A DNA stretch of 17,058 nt, from the NCBI GenBank assembly GCA_021825035.1, contig JAKAIQ010000010.1:1-17058 (forward strand), given 5' to 3'. Shown here piece by piece: positions 5,478 to 13,542 of this stretch (positions are counted from its first letter, which is position 1; every line of letters starts with the position of its first letter). A model generated the notes under the pieces. It had not been told where the DNA came from. It worked only from the letters and a program-made list of their open reading frames with translations, and ran no database searches. This stretch comes from Deltaproteobacteria bacterium (GTDB lineage: Bacteria; Desulfobacterota; GWC2-55-46). The position numbers and the translations under genes were made by a program.

Positions 5478-7322
5478 TTAGTGCCACATTCCCTTACGTA
5501 TATCGATAAAGTACTCCTTCAACTCCTCATAGATTTTATTGCAGAACTCCCCGGCCCCAAGGGCCACGCCCTCGTTAAAGAGCTTGCTCGCGCGCGGCAT
5601 GTCGGTTTCTACGCCCGAGCCGATGGCGTAGAGCCTGGCAAGCTTGCATTTAGCCTCGCCGTCGCCGCCATCCGCGGCAGTGCGCAGCCGTTTGACGTCA
5701 TCCGGCTTCACCAGATCCTTTTTAATCTCCTCAACCAGAGTGCCGTAACCTGCGGAATCTTTCTTATCCAGTCCGTAACCCCAGCCGACCTTATCACAGC
5801 CGATGCCGCCTCCAAGCGCCTGCCCTTCGTCAAAGAACTTTTTTGCCATGGCCATGTCCTTTTCGACGGTGTCGCCCGTTGCGTACATCTTCGCGAGCGA
5901 GCATTTCGACTCGCTATTGCCCTTGTCCGCGGCCATGTGGAACCATCTGTACGCCTCCTTATGGTCTTCGGCCGCACCCCATCCGTTCAGATACACACTA
6001 CCGATGGCGTCCTGGGCGTTTGTATTGCCCTGGTCGGCCGCAAGCTTGAACCACATCAACGCCTCCACAGGGTCGTTGTAGCCCTTCGGGTCGTTGACTC
6101 CACTTGTATAACCGTATAGATGCAACATGCCGATATAATATTGCGCATCAACCAACCCCTGCTTTGCCGCAAGAAGTTCCCATTTGGCCCCTTCGTCCCT
6201 GTTATCCGCCCAGCCTTCGTAAAGCCCGCCGAGACTCATTTGAGCGTATGCGTTACCCTCTTCCGCCGCAATGCGCAACCACTCGATCGCCTCCCTGGGG
6301 TCGTCCTTCTTTACGCCAGCGCCATCCCTGTACATCAGGCCCAGATAATAAGCGGCGCGAAGGTCGCCGCCTGCGTATGCGCGCTTGAAGAACCGCAGGG
6401 CCGCTGAGTAGTCTTTTTTACCATACGCGGCAACCCCGTCCTCGTAATCATGGGCGCGTGCAACGGTCGTATCTCCCAGACCGTATCTCCCCGCTACCCT
6501 TTCGCAGGCCTGCTCCCCTCCAAGGCCGCGCCCCTCTTTGAGCAATTTCTTCGCCATGGCCGTGTCTCTTTCAACGGCATGGCCGGCGGCATACATCTCC
6601 GCTACATAGCACTTCGCCTCGCCGTTGCCCTCATCCGCAGACATGCGGAACCACCTGAGCGCCTCGGCGTAGTCGCGTGGAACTCTCTCCCCGTTCTTAT
6701 ACATGACTCCGAGATCGAAGGCGGCCTCGTCCTTGCCTCCCTCGGCGGCCCTGGCTAACCACCTGACGGCCTCATTCGCGTCCTTTTGCACCACCCAACC
6801 CTTCAGATAGATGTTGCCGAGAAGGTATTCGGCGTCTACGTACCCCGCGTTTGCGGAGGCTGTGTACCATTTGAGGGCCTCTTTAGAATCCTCGCGGACT
6901 CCTTCACCATTATCATACATCTCGCCGAGGCGGAATTGAGCCTTTGCATGGCCCTGCTCAGCCGCCTTGCGGACCCATCTGTACGCCTCGCTATTCTCTT
7001 TGTAATGCTTCTTCCCGAATCCGGCGTAATGCATCATGCCGAGATTGTACTGGGCGTCTGCATCGCCCTTTTCAGCCGCAAGCTTGAACCACTTCAAAGC
7101 CTCTTTTTTGTTCTTCGCCACACCCTTACCATCCCTGTACATCAGGCCCATATGGTTCGCGGCACGCAGCTCCCCCGCGGCGTATGAGCGCTTGAAGAGC
7201 ACTAACGCCTTTGAGTAGTCTTTTTTACCGTATGCGGCAACCCCGTCCTCGTAATCACCGGCAAAGGCGAGAGCGGTACCAGCGAAAAAAATAAGCGCGA
7301 ACGCCATTAAAATCTTTTTCAT
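5478..7322 (-). CDS. Secreted Sel1-repeat protein with internal duplication
   Basis: A 614-residue periplasmic or exported protein of Sel1-like helical repeats, which usually mediate protein contacts. A signal peptide is clear (MKKILMAFALIFFAGTALA; cleavage near 19-22). Repeats of about 36 residues follow with typical LGxMYxxGxGVxxD and AxxWxxxAAxxG patterns. The mature start DYEDGVAAYGKKDYS recurs at residue 292, so residues 23-291 and 292-520 are two copies of one module; the DNA is nearly identical there too (about 7210-7256 against 6405-6449). A partial third copy of the module's end lies at about 545-600. All six cysteines (238/273, 474/509, 559/594) are in three pairs 35 apart. AAAGGAG precedes the ATG at about 8 bp. 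It follows the SleB-like gene by 27 bp, suggesting co-transcription. Its partner is unknown. Confidence 0.92.
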   Translation of the reverse strand: MKKILMAFALIFFAGTALAFAGDYEDGVAAYGKKDYSKALVLFKRSYAAGELRAANHMGLMYRDGKGVAKNKKEALKWFKLAAEKGDADAQYNLGMMHYAGFGKKHYKENSEAYRWVRKAAEQGHAKAQFRLGEMYDNGEGVREDSKEALKWYTASANAGYVDAEYLLGNIYLKGWVVQKDANEAVRWLARAAEGGKDEAAFDLGVMYKNGERVPRDYAEALRWFRMSADEGNGEAKCYVAEMYAAGHAVERDTAMAKKLLKEGRGLGGEQACERVAGRYGLGDTTVARAHDYEDGVAAYGKKDYSAALRFFKRAYAGGDLRAAYYLGLMYRDGAGVKKDDPREAIEWLRIAAEEGNAYAQMSLGGLYEGWADNRDEGAKWELLAAKQGLVDAQYYIGMLHLYGYTSGVNDPKGYNDPVEALMWFKLAADQGNTNAQDAIGSVYLNGWGAAEDHKEAYRWFHMAADKGNSESKCSLAKMYATGDTVEKDMAMAKKFFDEGQALGGGIGCDKVGWGYGLDKKDSAGYGTLVEEIKKDLVKPDDVKRLRTAADGGDGEAKCKLARLYAIGSGVETDMPRASKLFNEGVALGAGEFCNKIYEELKEYFIDIRKGMWH

Positions 7323-7349
7323 CCGGTGCTCCTTTTGAGGGATAGACGG

Positions 7350-7868
7350 CTATCGTTTGTTGCCCTTCTTCTTTTCGGGCTGGCTGTAAAATTGCATAAT
7401 GGTCTTGCTGTCAGTTGTCGTCTCATCGTTCCCCGGGTCTGTTGCGAGTATCCCTTCGCTGACCATTTGCCGGTGCCACCCAGACGACTTCGCCTTTTCT
7501 TCATCCTTCGGAAATGACCTGAAGTACTCTATCCCTCCGAAGTCGTTCGTAAAATGTCCCGCAAGTATGTCTCTTGCTACGCTGTCCGCCCACCTGTATG
7601 AATTAAAGTCATCGCCTTTAAGCTTATGGGGTACTCTGTTGTCATTCCCCGGGTTCCAGGCTTCGTTCCAGCGCGGGCTTTTGTACCCTGCGAACTTTTT
7701 AGGCTCATTTATCACCCCCGGAATCGTGTCGGGAAAGGCATCAGGGTCCTTCATCCTGTTCATTATCGACATGCCGAGCTTGTACATCCCAAGCTTCTCA
7801 AGGTTGCCTCCCTCGGCATAGATTAAGCTCCTCAGGTAATTTACGTCATCTTCAGTGTACGGCGGCAT
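7350..7868 (-). CDS. SleB-like cell wall hydrolase
   Basis: Predicted peptidoglycan hydrolase of the SleB / Hydrolase_2 family (PF07486), related to spore-cortex lytic enzymes. The 172-residue protein keeps the family landmarks: LIYAEGG (12-21, catalytic Glu E19), MNRMKDPDAFPDTIPGVI (35-52; the NR and FPxTI pattern), and AxxILAG...GGIEYF (98-116). It has no signal peptide, peptidoglycan-binding domain or cysteine, so it needs a partner to reach the wall, or acts at lysis, or is injected. A perfect AAGGAGG sits about 7 bp before the ATG. It is the first gene of a pair with the Sel1 protein. It is visibly AT-richer than the fhs and aas genes (some 60-base lines near 48% GC by hand count). Phage lysin or secretion-system effector origins are possible. 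Confidence 0.8.
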   Translation of the reverse strand: MPPYTEDDVNYLRSLIYAEGGNLEKLGMYKLGMSIMNRMKDPDAFPDTIPGVINEPKKFAGYKSPRWNEAWNPGNDNRVPHKLKGDDFNSYRWADSVARDILAGHFTNDFGGIEYFRSFPKDEEKAKSSGWHRQMVSEGILATDPGNDETTTDSKTIMQFYSQPEKKKGNKR

Positions 7869-8268
7869 GGATTTACCTCCTTATTAGCGGTTTTTTGAAC
7901 GAAAGTCAAGCAGCCGACGTGCTTATCGTCTTTAGATAACGCATCAATAAATTTTGTTGTGCCGAGCAACTGACTATTGCCTTATATTCATACCTTTGCC
8001 GAGCTATGTCCAGGACAGATGTCCACGGATGAGAACCAATTTTTTGTTTTAAAACAGGGATTACCGAGATTTTTCCGTCAGATGGCGGGTTTTTAGCTAT
8101 GCGCGACGTCACGATTAGCGGCAAAAACTCGCACCGCTGCATCAAATTGCAAAATGCGACATTTCACGAAGGACTATCGAAGCCGCCTGACCCCGGCGAT
8201 GCGCATCTTTAGCCCTTCGTCCTTTAGAAAACAGGATGACGGGGAATAACGCGTCTAATCGGCCGCCA
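7869..8268. other. AT-rich spacer upstream of the SleB-like gene
   Basis: Hand counts give about 38% GC for the lines at 7921 and 8041, against 57-73% in lines of the gene to its right. The only sizeable frame (minus, 7906-8145, starting TTG) has no ribosome site and no family features, and I do not call it. A promoter for the SleB-like gene must lie here, but I see no convincing pair of hexamers. The composition suggests acquired DNA or the edge of an island. Confidence 0.45.
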
Positions 8269-8298
8269 TAAAAAAACCGACGACCGGCCGTCTTTTTT
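8269..8298 (-). terminator. Terminator after the aas gene
   Basis: On the minus strand GACGG-CCGG-TCGTC (8279-8292) forms a 5-bp stem with one G·T pair, followed by GG and seven T (8270-8276). The plus strand also has six T after the stem, so it could work both ways. It lies about 40 bp after the aas stop and closes the long minus-strand unit. Confidence 0.6.
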
Positions 8299-8334
8299 GC
8301 GGAGCCGCTTTTGGGACAGGCTTATCCTCGACCT

Positions 8335-11300
8335 TCAAAGAATCCTTGCCGAGGTCTTTCCGGCTTCATCTTCGGAGCGTTCGAGCGCGAGCGTCTTAAG
8401 CCTTTTGAGGTCTATCTTGCCGGTGGCGGAGGTGGGCAGGGCATCGAGGCAGACGATGTCTTTCCTCTTGGGTATCCATAGCACGGGGATGTTCGCCTTC
8501 ATGAGCGCGTCCCTGACCTCTAAAGGTGAGGCCCCTTTCTTGGTGTGAAAGGCGACGAGCCTCTCTCCCCTTTCGGCGTCCGGGACTGCCGTTACCGCGC
8601 AGTCGCACCCAAGGGCGGCGGAGACCGTCTCCTCGACCTTCATGTGCGGCACCATCTCTCCCGCGATCTTGCTGAATCTCGAAATCCTGTCGGCTATCGT
8701 TATAAACCCGTCAGGGCCGATGGAAGCGATGTCGCCAGTCACGTACCAGCCGTCTTTTATCGCCTCCCTGGTCCTCGCCGGGTCGCCGAGGTAGCCCGCC
8801 ATCACGTTCGCGCCTTTCACGAGAAGCACCCCTTCTCTTCCGGCGGGAAGCTCGCGGAGGCTTTCCGGGTCCACGACCTTCACGGCGACTCCGGGGATGG
8901 CGTGCCCGACCGTGCCGCGCTTGAACCCGGCCTGCCTAAGGTTCCTGTGCTCCACGTCCGGCACGTTCACGGAAACGACCGGCGAAAGCTCGGTGCAGCC
9001 GTACCCTTCCATAAGCTCGATCCCGAATCTGCTCTTGAAGTCCCTGGCCACGTTCTCCCTGAGCTTCTCCGCGCCGGCCACGGCGTATCTTATGGTCGCG
9101 AAGTCGTCCGGCCGGCACCTCTTTACGTATCCGCCGTAGAAAGACGGGGTCCCTATAAGGATGGTCGCCCTGTGCATGCGGCAAAGCTCTCCGGTCGTCT
9201 TGGCGTCGAGCGGGTTTGCGACATAGACCGCGCCGAAGCCCTCGATGAGCGGGAGCCAGAGGCCGGCCGTGAAGCCGAAGGCGTGAAAAAACGGCGGAAC
9301 GCCCATGATGACGTCTTTTTCGGTAACGCTGAAGACCTGCGTGAATCCTTCGAGGTTCGAGATGATGTTATGGTGAGTCAGTACCACGCCTTTCGGGTCG
9401 CCGGTGGAGCCGCTCGTGAAGATGACGGTCGCGGGGCGCTCCGCGCCTCCCCCCTCGGCGCAGAACGCGCCTATCGCCCTGTGAGGGAGGGCGAGGGCCG
9501 TAAGCATGGCCGCGGCCTTTCGCAGCCGGCCTATACCCGAAACGATGTCCTCGAGATAAACGTGCGCGCCGGATTCTTTAAGCCCGGCTTTCTCCGCGAA
9601 GGCGCGCGAGGTGATCGTCTTTTTTATCCCGCACTTCCGCATGGCCTTGGCGATGGAGTCGTCGCCTGCGGTGAAATTGAGGTTTACCGGCACCTTCCCG
9701 GCCATGAGAAGGGAGATATTCACGAGCGCGCAGGCTACCGTCGAAGGGAGCATGACCCCGACGTATTCGCCTTCAAGGGCCCTCAGCCCGGCGGAGAGGG
9801 CGAGACTCGCGGAAAGCATTCCCCCGTAAGTGATGGTCCTGCCCGTCGAATCCGCGGCGCAGAAGGAGAAAAAGCGGTTCCTCGCCGTCCTGATGAACCT
9901 CAGGTGGAGCATGTCGTCATCCGATCTCCTCAGGTCAACGGCCCTGCACGCGAGCTCCATCACGGCCTGCCTGACCTCAAGCGCGCTCGCCGTGGACTTC
10001 ATCGGCCTGCCGAACGATACGGTAACCGGGTACGGGAAGTGCCTTGGGAACTTCCAGAAAAACCCCCCTCCCTTGAAGCTGAAAACCGACCCCCATACCC
10101 TGTCGAGGTGAACCGGGATCACCGGGACGTCCAGCCCCTCGACTATCCTCTCGAACCCCTTCTTGAACGGCAGCAGGTTCCCGGTCCTGCTTATCTCACC
10201 CTCCGCGAAGATGCAGACCACGTGCCCGGCAAGAAGCTCCTGCCTCGCCCTTTCGAGGGAGCCGAGGATCTCCCTTCTGTTGCCGTCGGCGACCGGGAGC
10301 GCCTTCATCAGGCGCAGGAACCATCCTATGAACCGCAGCTCGCAGAAAAAGTCGTAGACCATGAACCTGATGAATCGCTGGACGCAAGCGCCTATGAGGA
10401 GCCCGTCCACGAACGACATATGGTTGCAGACGAGTATCGCGGGCCCCCTCGCCGGGACGTTCTCGTGGCCGTCGGTCTTTATCCTGTAGAGGGTATGCGT
10501 GAGCATCCAGAGAAGGAGGCGGGTGAAAAAGTCCGGAAGCGCGGCCACGAGGACGGCCGTCGCCGCTATCGTCAGGAGCCCGAAGATGAATATTATGCTG
10601 TCCGGGCCGATCTTCAAAAGGCCGTTGAAGAAATAGAGCGCCCCGGAGGCGAGGAGGATGCCGGCGGTATTGATGAAGTTATTCGTCGCTATGATCCTCC
10701 CCTTCTCATCGCTTTCGCTCTTCTGCTGGAGGAGCGCGTTAAGCGGGATTATGAAAAGCCCGCCGGAGAATCCGAGCATCATGAGCGCCGCCGCGGCCCT
10801 CATGTACGAGGCGCGGGAATACGCCAGCAGTATCGAGAACACGCCCATGCCTATGGAGCCGAGCGGCACGAGGCCCGGCTCGATCTTGTCGCCGGAAAGA
10901 AACCCGGCGGCAACGCTCCCGGCCCCTATGCCTACGGCGAGGAAGGTTATGAGTATCCCGACCCAGAGGTCGGACAGGCCCATCACGCCCTTGCCGAGAA
11001 GCAGTATGTCCATCTGGAGAAGGGAGCCGAGGAACCAGAAATACGTTATGGCCGAGACCGTAAGCAGGAGGAACCTGTTCCTGAGAAGCCTTTTGAAGCC
11101 GCTGTATATCTCGCCCCACGGGTTGAGCGAGAACTCCTTTCCGGGCGGCGGGTCGGCGACCCTCGATATGCCGAGGCTCGCGGCCGTCCCGGCCACGGCT
11201 ATGACGAGGAGCGTCAACCCTATGAGGTCGAGCCTGTGTTTCCAGCGCGCGAAAAGGAACGTCCCGGCGGACGTGCCGAAGATGATGGCGAGGAAGGTCG

Positions 11301-11754
11301 ACATCTCGATCAGGCCGTTGGCCCGCGAGAGGTCCTCGCTCCTGAGCATCTCCGGGAGTATCCCGTACTTGGCCGGGCCGAAGAAGGTGGAATGGAGTGA
11401 CATGAGGAAGAGGGTCGCGAGCATCAGCCCGATCCTGCCGGAAACGAAGGCGAAAAGGCCGAAACCCATCGCGACGACCTCGAAGCTCTTCGTTACGATT
11501 AGCACCTTCCTCTTGTTGTGCGCGTCCGCGAGATGGCCCGCGTAGCCCGAAAAGAGGAAATACGGCAGGATGAACACCGCGCCCACGAGCGAGACGTAGG
11601 CGCTCCCCGCGTATGGGCCGCTGGCCATATCGACGGCCACCAGCGACAGCACTATCTTGAAGGTGTTGTCGTTGAACGCGCCGAGGAACTGCGTCCAGAG
11701 AAAGGTCTGGAAGCCGCATGACTTCAAAAGGTCGCTGTATTTTCCCTTTGCCAT
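8335..11754 (-). CDS. aas: LplT-Aas fusion: lysophospholipid flippase, acyltransferase and acyl-ACP synthetase
   Basis: An 1139-residue inner-membrane protein joining three activities of lysophospholipid repair. Residues 1-410 form an MFS transporter like LplT (FLGAFNDNTFK near 23-33, many helices) that would flip lysophosphatidylethanolamine inward. Residues about 425-610 form a PlsC acyltransferase with NHMSFVD (His445, Asp450) and FAEGEISRTG (516-525). Residues about 620-1139 form an AMP-forming acyl-ACP synthetase with TSGSTGDPKG (780-789), EGYGCTE (916-922), TGDIA (1006-1010) and the PTSATGK lysine at 1113. In E. coli LplT (about 397 aa) and Aas (719 aa) are separate; fused versions are known in other bacteria. 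AAGGA lies 2-3 bp before the ATG, and only 12 bp separate it from the fhs stop, so the two genes are probably co-transcribed and translationally coupled. Confidence 0.93.
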   Translation of the reverse strand: MAKGKYSDLLKSCGFQTFLWTQFLGAFNDNTFKIVLSLVAVDMASGPYAGSAYVSLVGAVFILPYFLFSGYAGHLADAHNKRKVLIVTKSFEVVAMGFGLFAFVSGRIGLMLATLFLMSLHSTFFGPAKYGILPEMLRSEDLSRANGLIEMSTFLAIIFGTSAGTFLFARWKHRLDLIGLTLLVIAVAGTAASLGISRVADPPPGKEFSLNPWGEIYSGFKRLLRNRFLLLTVSAITYFWFLGSLLQMDILLLGKGVMGLSDLWVGILITFLAVGIGAGSVAAGFLSGDKIEPGLVPLGSIGMGVFSILLAYSRASYMRAAAALMMLGFSGGLFIIPLNALLQQKSESDEKGRIIATNNFINTAGILLASGALYFFNGLLKIGPDSIIFIFGLLTIAATAVLVAALPDFFTRLLLWMLTHTLYRIKTDGHENVPARGPAILVCNHMSFVDGLLIGACVQRFIRFMVYDFFCELRFIGWFLRLMKALPVADGNRREILGSLERARQELLAGHVVCIFAEGEISRTGNLLPFKKGFERIVEGLDVPVIPVHLDRVWGSVFSFKGGGFFWKFPRHFPYPVTVSFGRPMKSTASALEVRQAVMELACRAVDLRRSDDDMLHLRFIRTARNRFFSFCAADSTGRTITYGGMLSASLALSAGLRALEGEYVGVMLPSTVACALVNISLLMAGKVPVNLNFTAGDDSIAKAMRKCGIKKTITSRAFAEKAGLKESGAHVYLEDIVSGIGRLRKAAAMLTALALPHRAIGAFCAEGGGAERPATVIFTSGSTGDPKGVVLTHHNIISNLEGFTQVFSVTEKDVIMGVPPFFHAFGFTAGLWLPLIEGFGAVYVANPLDAKTTGELCRMHRATILIGTPSFYGGYVKRCRPDDFATIRYAVAGAEKLRENVARDFKSRFGIELMEGYGCTELSPVVSVNVPDVEHRNLRQAGFKRGTVGHAIPGVAVKVVDPESLRELPAGREGVLLVKGANVMAGYLGDPARTREAIKDGWYVTGDIASIGPDGFITIADRISRFSKIAGEMVPHMKVEETVSAALGCDCAVTAVPDAERGERLVAFHTKKGASPLEVRDALMKANIPVLWIPKRKDIVCLDALPTSATGKIDLKRLKTLALERSEDEAGKTSARIL

Positions 11755-11766
11755 GTTCCTTTTTCG

Positions 11767-13395
11767 TCAAATCCCCGTGACCGTGCCGTCCGGGGCAAGG
11801 CCGATCTTCTCGGCCAGAGGATGCTCCGGCAGGCCCGGCATTAGAAGGATGTTTCCGCACCGCGCCGTTAAAAAACCCGCCCCGCCGTTCGGGGTTACGC
11901 GGTCTACCGTGACCCTGAAGCCGGCGGGCCTGCCGATGAGGCCGGGGTTGTCCGAAAGCGACTTCGGCGTCTTGGCCACGCATACCGGCAATCCCCCGTA
12001 ACCGAGCCTTTCCGCGTCGGATATGTCTTTTTCGGCGCCCGCGGCAAAATCAACGCCCTGCGCCCCGTACATCTCCCTCGCTATGACGGATATCTTATCC
12101 TTCACGCGCATGCCTTCGGGGTACAGGAAATCGAAGCCGTTGTCATCGCGCGGTTGCGCTATCCACTCCGCGAGCCCTACCCCTCCCCTTCCGCCCTCGT
12201 CCCGGACGCCGACCGCGAAGGCCGGAACGCCGAGCCTTTCGATCATCCTTAAGACCTCGCGCAGTTCCGCGTCCTCGTCGCCGCCGAAGCGGTTTATGGC
12301 GACCGCCGCCGGAACGGAGAACCTTTTTATGTTCTCGACGTGCTTCTCCAGATTGGCGAGGCCGCGCTCGGCGGCGCCCATGTCTTTGGCGTTATAGTCC
12401 TTCGCCCCGCCGTGAAACCGGAGCGATCTCAGGGACGCCACTATCACCGCGCCAGAGGGCCTCAGGTTGCCTGTCCGGCATTTTATGTCAAAGAACTTCT
12501 CAGCGCCGAGCTCCGTCGAGAACCCGGCCTCGGTCAGGACGAAGTCCGCCAGCTTCAGGGCCGTCGAGGTGGAAATGAGGCTGTTGCATCCGATCGAGAT
12601 ATTCCCGAAAGGCCCGCCGTGCATGAAAACCGGCGCGCCTTCGATAGTCTGGACGAGGTTGGGGTGCAGGGCGTTCTTGAGCAGGGCCGCCGCCGCGCCG
12701 TCGACGTTAAGGCGCTTGAGCGTCACCGGACCCCCGTTCCGGTCGAGGGCGACGAGGATCGCGCCAAGCCGCGCCCTGAGGTCGGCGAAGTTCCGGCTGA
12801 GGCACAGTATCGACATGACCTCCGACGCCGCCGAGATGAAGAACTCCTCCTCCCTCTCGTGCTCGCCCCCGGCCCCGATGCGCACGCGCCTCAATGCCCT
12901 GTCGTTTACCGATGACACCCGCCTCCAGAAGATCCTGCTTGCGTCGATGCCGAGGGCGTTTCCATGGTGCAGGTGGTTGTCTATGACGGATGAGATGAAG
13001 TTGTGCGCAAGCGCCACCGAACTGTCGTCCCCGGTGAACTGGAGGGATATCTCCTCCACCGGCTCCACCCTCGAAAGCCCGGAGCCGGTGGCCCCGCCCT
13101 TCGAGCCGAGGAAAGGGCCTATGGAAGGCTGTCTCAGGCAAGCCGCCGCATTTTTCCCGATAAGGCGCATCGACTGGGCAAGCCCTATGGTAAGCGTCGT
13201 CTTCCCCTCGCCGGCTGGGGTGGAACTCATTGAAGTCACGAGGATGAGGGAGCCGTCCTTCTTTTTTTCCAGCCCCCCGAGAAGGTTTGCGTTGACTTTG
13301 GCCATGTAGCGGCCATAGGGTATCAGGAAGCCCCGAGGTATCCCAAGCCCCGAGGCTATTTCTTCTATAGGCTTCAGCTGTCCCATGACCGCCAT
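11767..13395 (-). CDS. fhs: Formate-tetrahydrofolate ligase
   Basis: Formyl-THF synthetase: ATP-dependent joining of formate to tetrahydrofolate, the first folate step of the Wood-Ljungdahl methyl branch. From the ATG at 13395 it is 542 residues, slightly under the usual 555-560. The nucleotide loop TPAGEGKTT (59-67), FTGD, DNHLHHGNALGID, VQTIEGAPVFMHGGPFGNI, FDIKCR, AINRF and MPGLP motifs are all present, so it should be active. It is divergent: the usual CLREPS motif reads CLRQPS (Q89), and the segment after the P-loop differs from classical acetogen enzymes. TTG (13419), ATG (13395) and ATG (13386) starts are possible. 13395 is chosen because family alignment begins near GQLKPIEEIA; no start has a good ribosome site. 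Upstream is ald, with a 145-bp gap containing competing hairpins; downstream is aas. Confidence 0.95.
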   Translation of the reverse strand: MAVMGQLKPIEEIASGLGIPRGFLIPYGRYMAKVNANLLGGLEKKKDGSLILVTSMSSTPAGEGKTTLTIGLAQSMRLIGKNAAACLRQPSIGPFLGSKGGATGSGLSRVEPVEEISLQFTGDDSSVALAHNFISSVIDNHLHHGNALGIDASRIFWRRVSSVNDRALRRVRIGAGGEHEREEEFFISAASEVMSILCLSRNFADLRARLGAILVALDRNGGPVTLKRLNVDGAAAALLKNALHPNLVQTIEGAPVFMHGGPFGNISIGCNSLISTSTALKLADFVLTEAGFSTELGAEKFFDIKCRTGNLRPSGAVIVASLRSLRFHGGAKDYNAKDMGAAERGLANLEKHVENIKRFSVPAAVAINRFGGDEDAELREVLRMIERLGVPAFAVGVRDEGGRGGVGLAEWIAQPRDDNGFDFLYPEGMRVKDKISVIAREMYGAQGVDFAAGAEKDISDAERLGYGGLPVCVAKTPKSLSDNPGLIGRPAGFRVTVDRVTPNGGAGFLTARCGNILLMPGLPEHPLAEKIGLAPDGTVTGI

Positions 13396-13500
13396 ATGAT
13401 ACCACATTCCCGTCGCCAAAGTATATGCGCTCGGTTCACCGGCGGCTTTTCGCCTGCTGCGTCAATAAAGTGTCGATGAAAGGAGCCGGGGGCTCGCATG

Positions 13501-13542
13501 GCGGCAAAGCCGCAAGAGGGGGCTAAGCCTTCGGTTGCGGCT
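13501..13542 (-). promoter_or_regulatory. Two mutually exclusive hairpins between ald and fhs
   Basis: Read on the minus strand, AGCCGCAA (13535-13542, overlapping the ald stop codon) can pair with TTGCGGCT (13508-13515). The GCGGC inside that second arm can instead pair with GCCGC (13501-13505) around a TTT loop. The two structures cannot coexist. Neither is followed by a T-run, so this is not a standard terminator; it may be an mRNA processing site or an attenuator-like element. Confidence 0.35.

Noticed and set aside
5481..7187. Several plus-strand frames of 60-212 codons opposite the Sel1 gene
   Set aside because: They are antisense to the repeat gene and share its periodicity because they mirror the same repeats. 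No start signals were found.
7881..7909. Promoter-like TTGACT-N17-TAATAA before the SleB-like gene
   Set aside because: Transcription would begin inside or after the AAGGAGG ribosome site, leaving a message without it; probably coincidental.
7906..8145. 79-codon minus-strand frame in the AT-rich spacer
   Set aside because: It starts with TTG, has no ribosome site and no domain. The spacer is AT-rich, but the translation has no clear structure.
8545..11400. 951-codon open frame on the plus strand
   Set aside because: It lies wholly antisense to aas, has an extremely charged, low-complexity translation (many R, E, G, P) and no family motif. It results from codon bias in GC-rich DNA.
13396..13460. 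Promoter for fhs using TATACT near 13420-13430
   Set aside because: No acceptable -35 hexamer at 16-18 bp; TTGACG lies about 33 bp away. I could not decide whether fhs has its own promoter.
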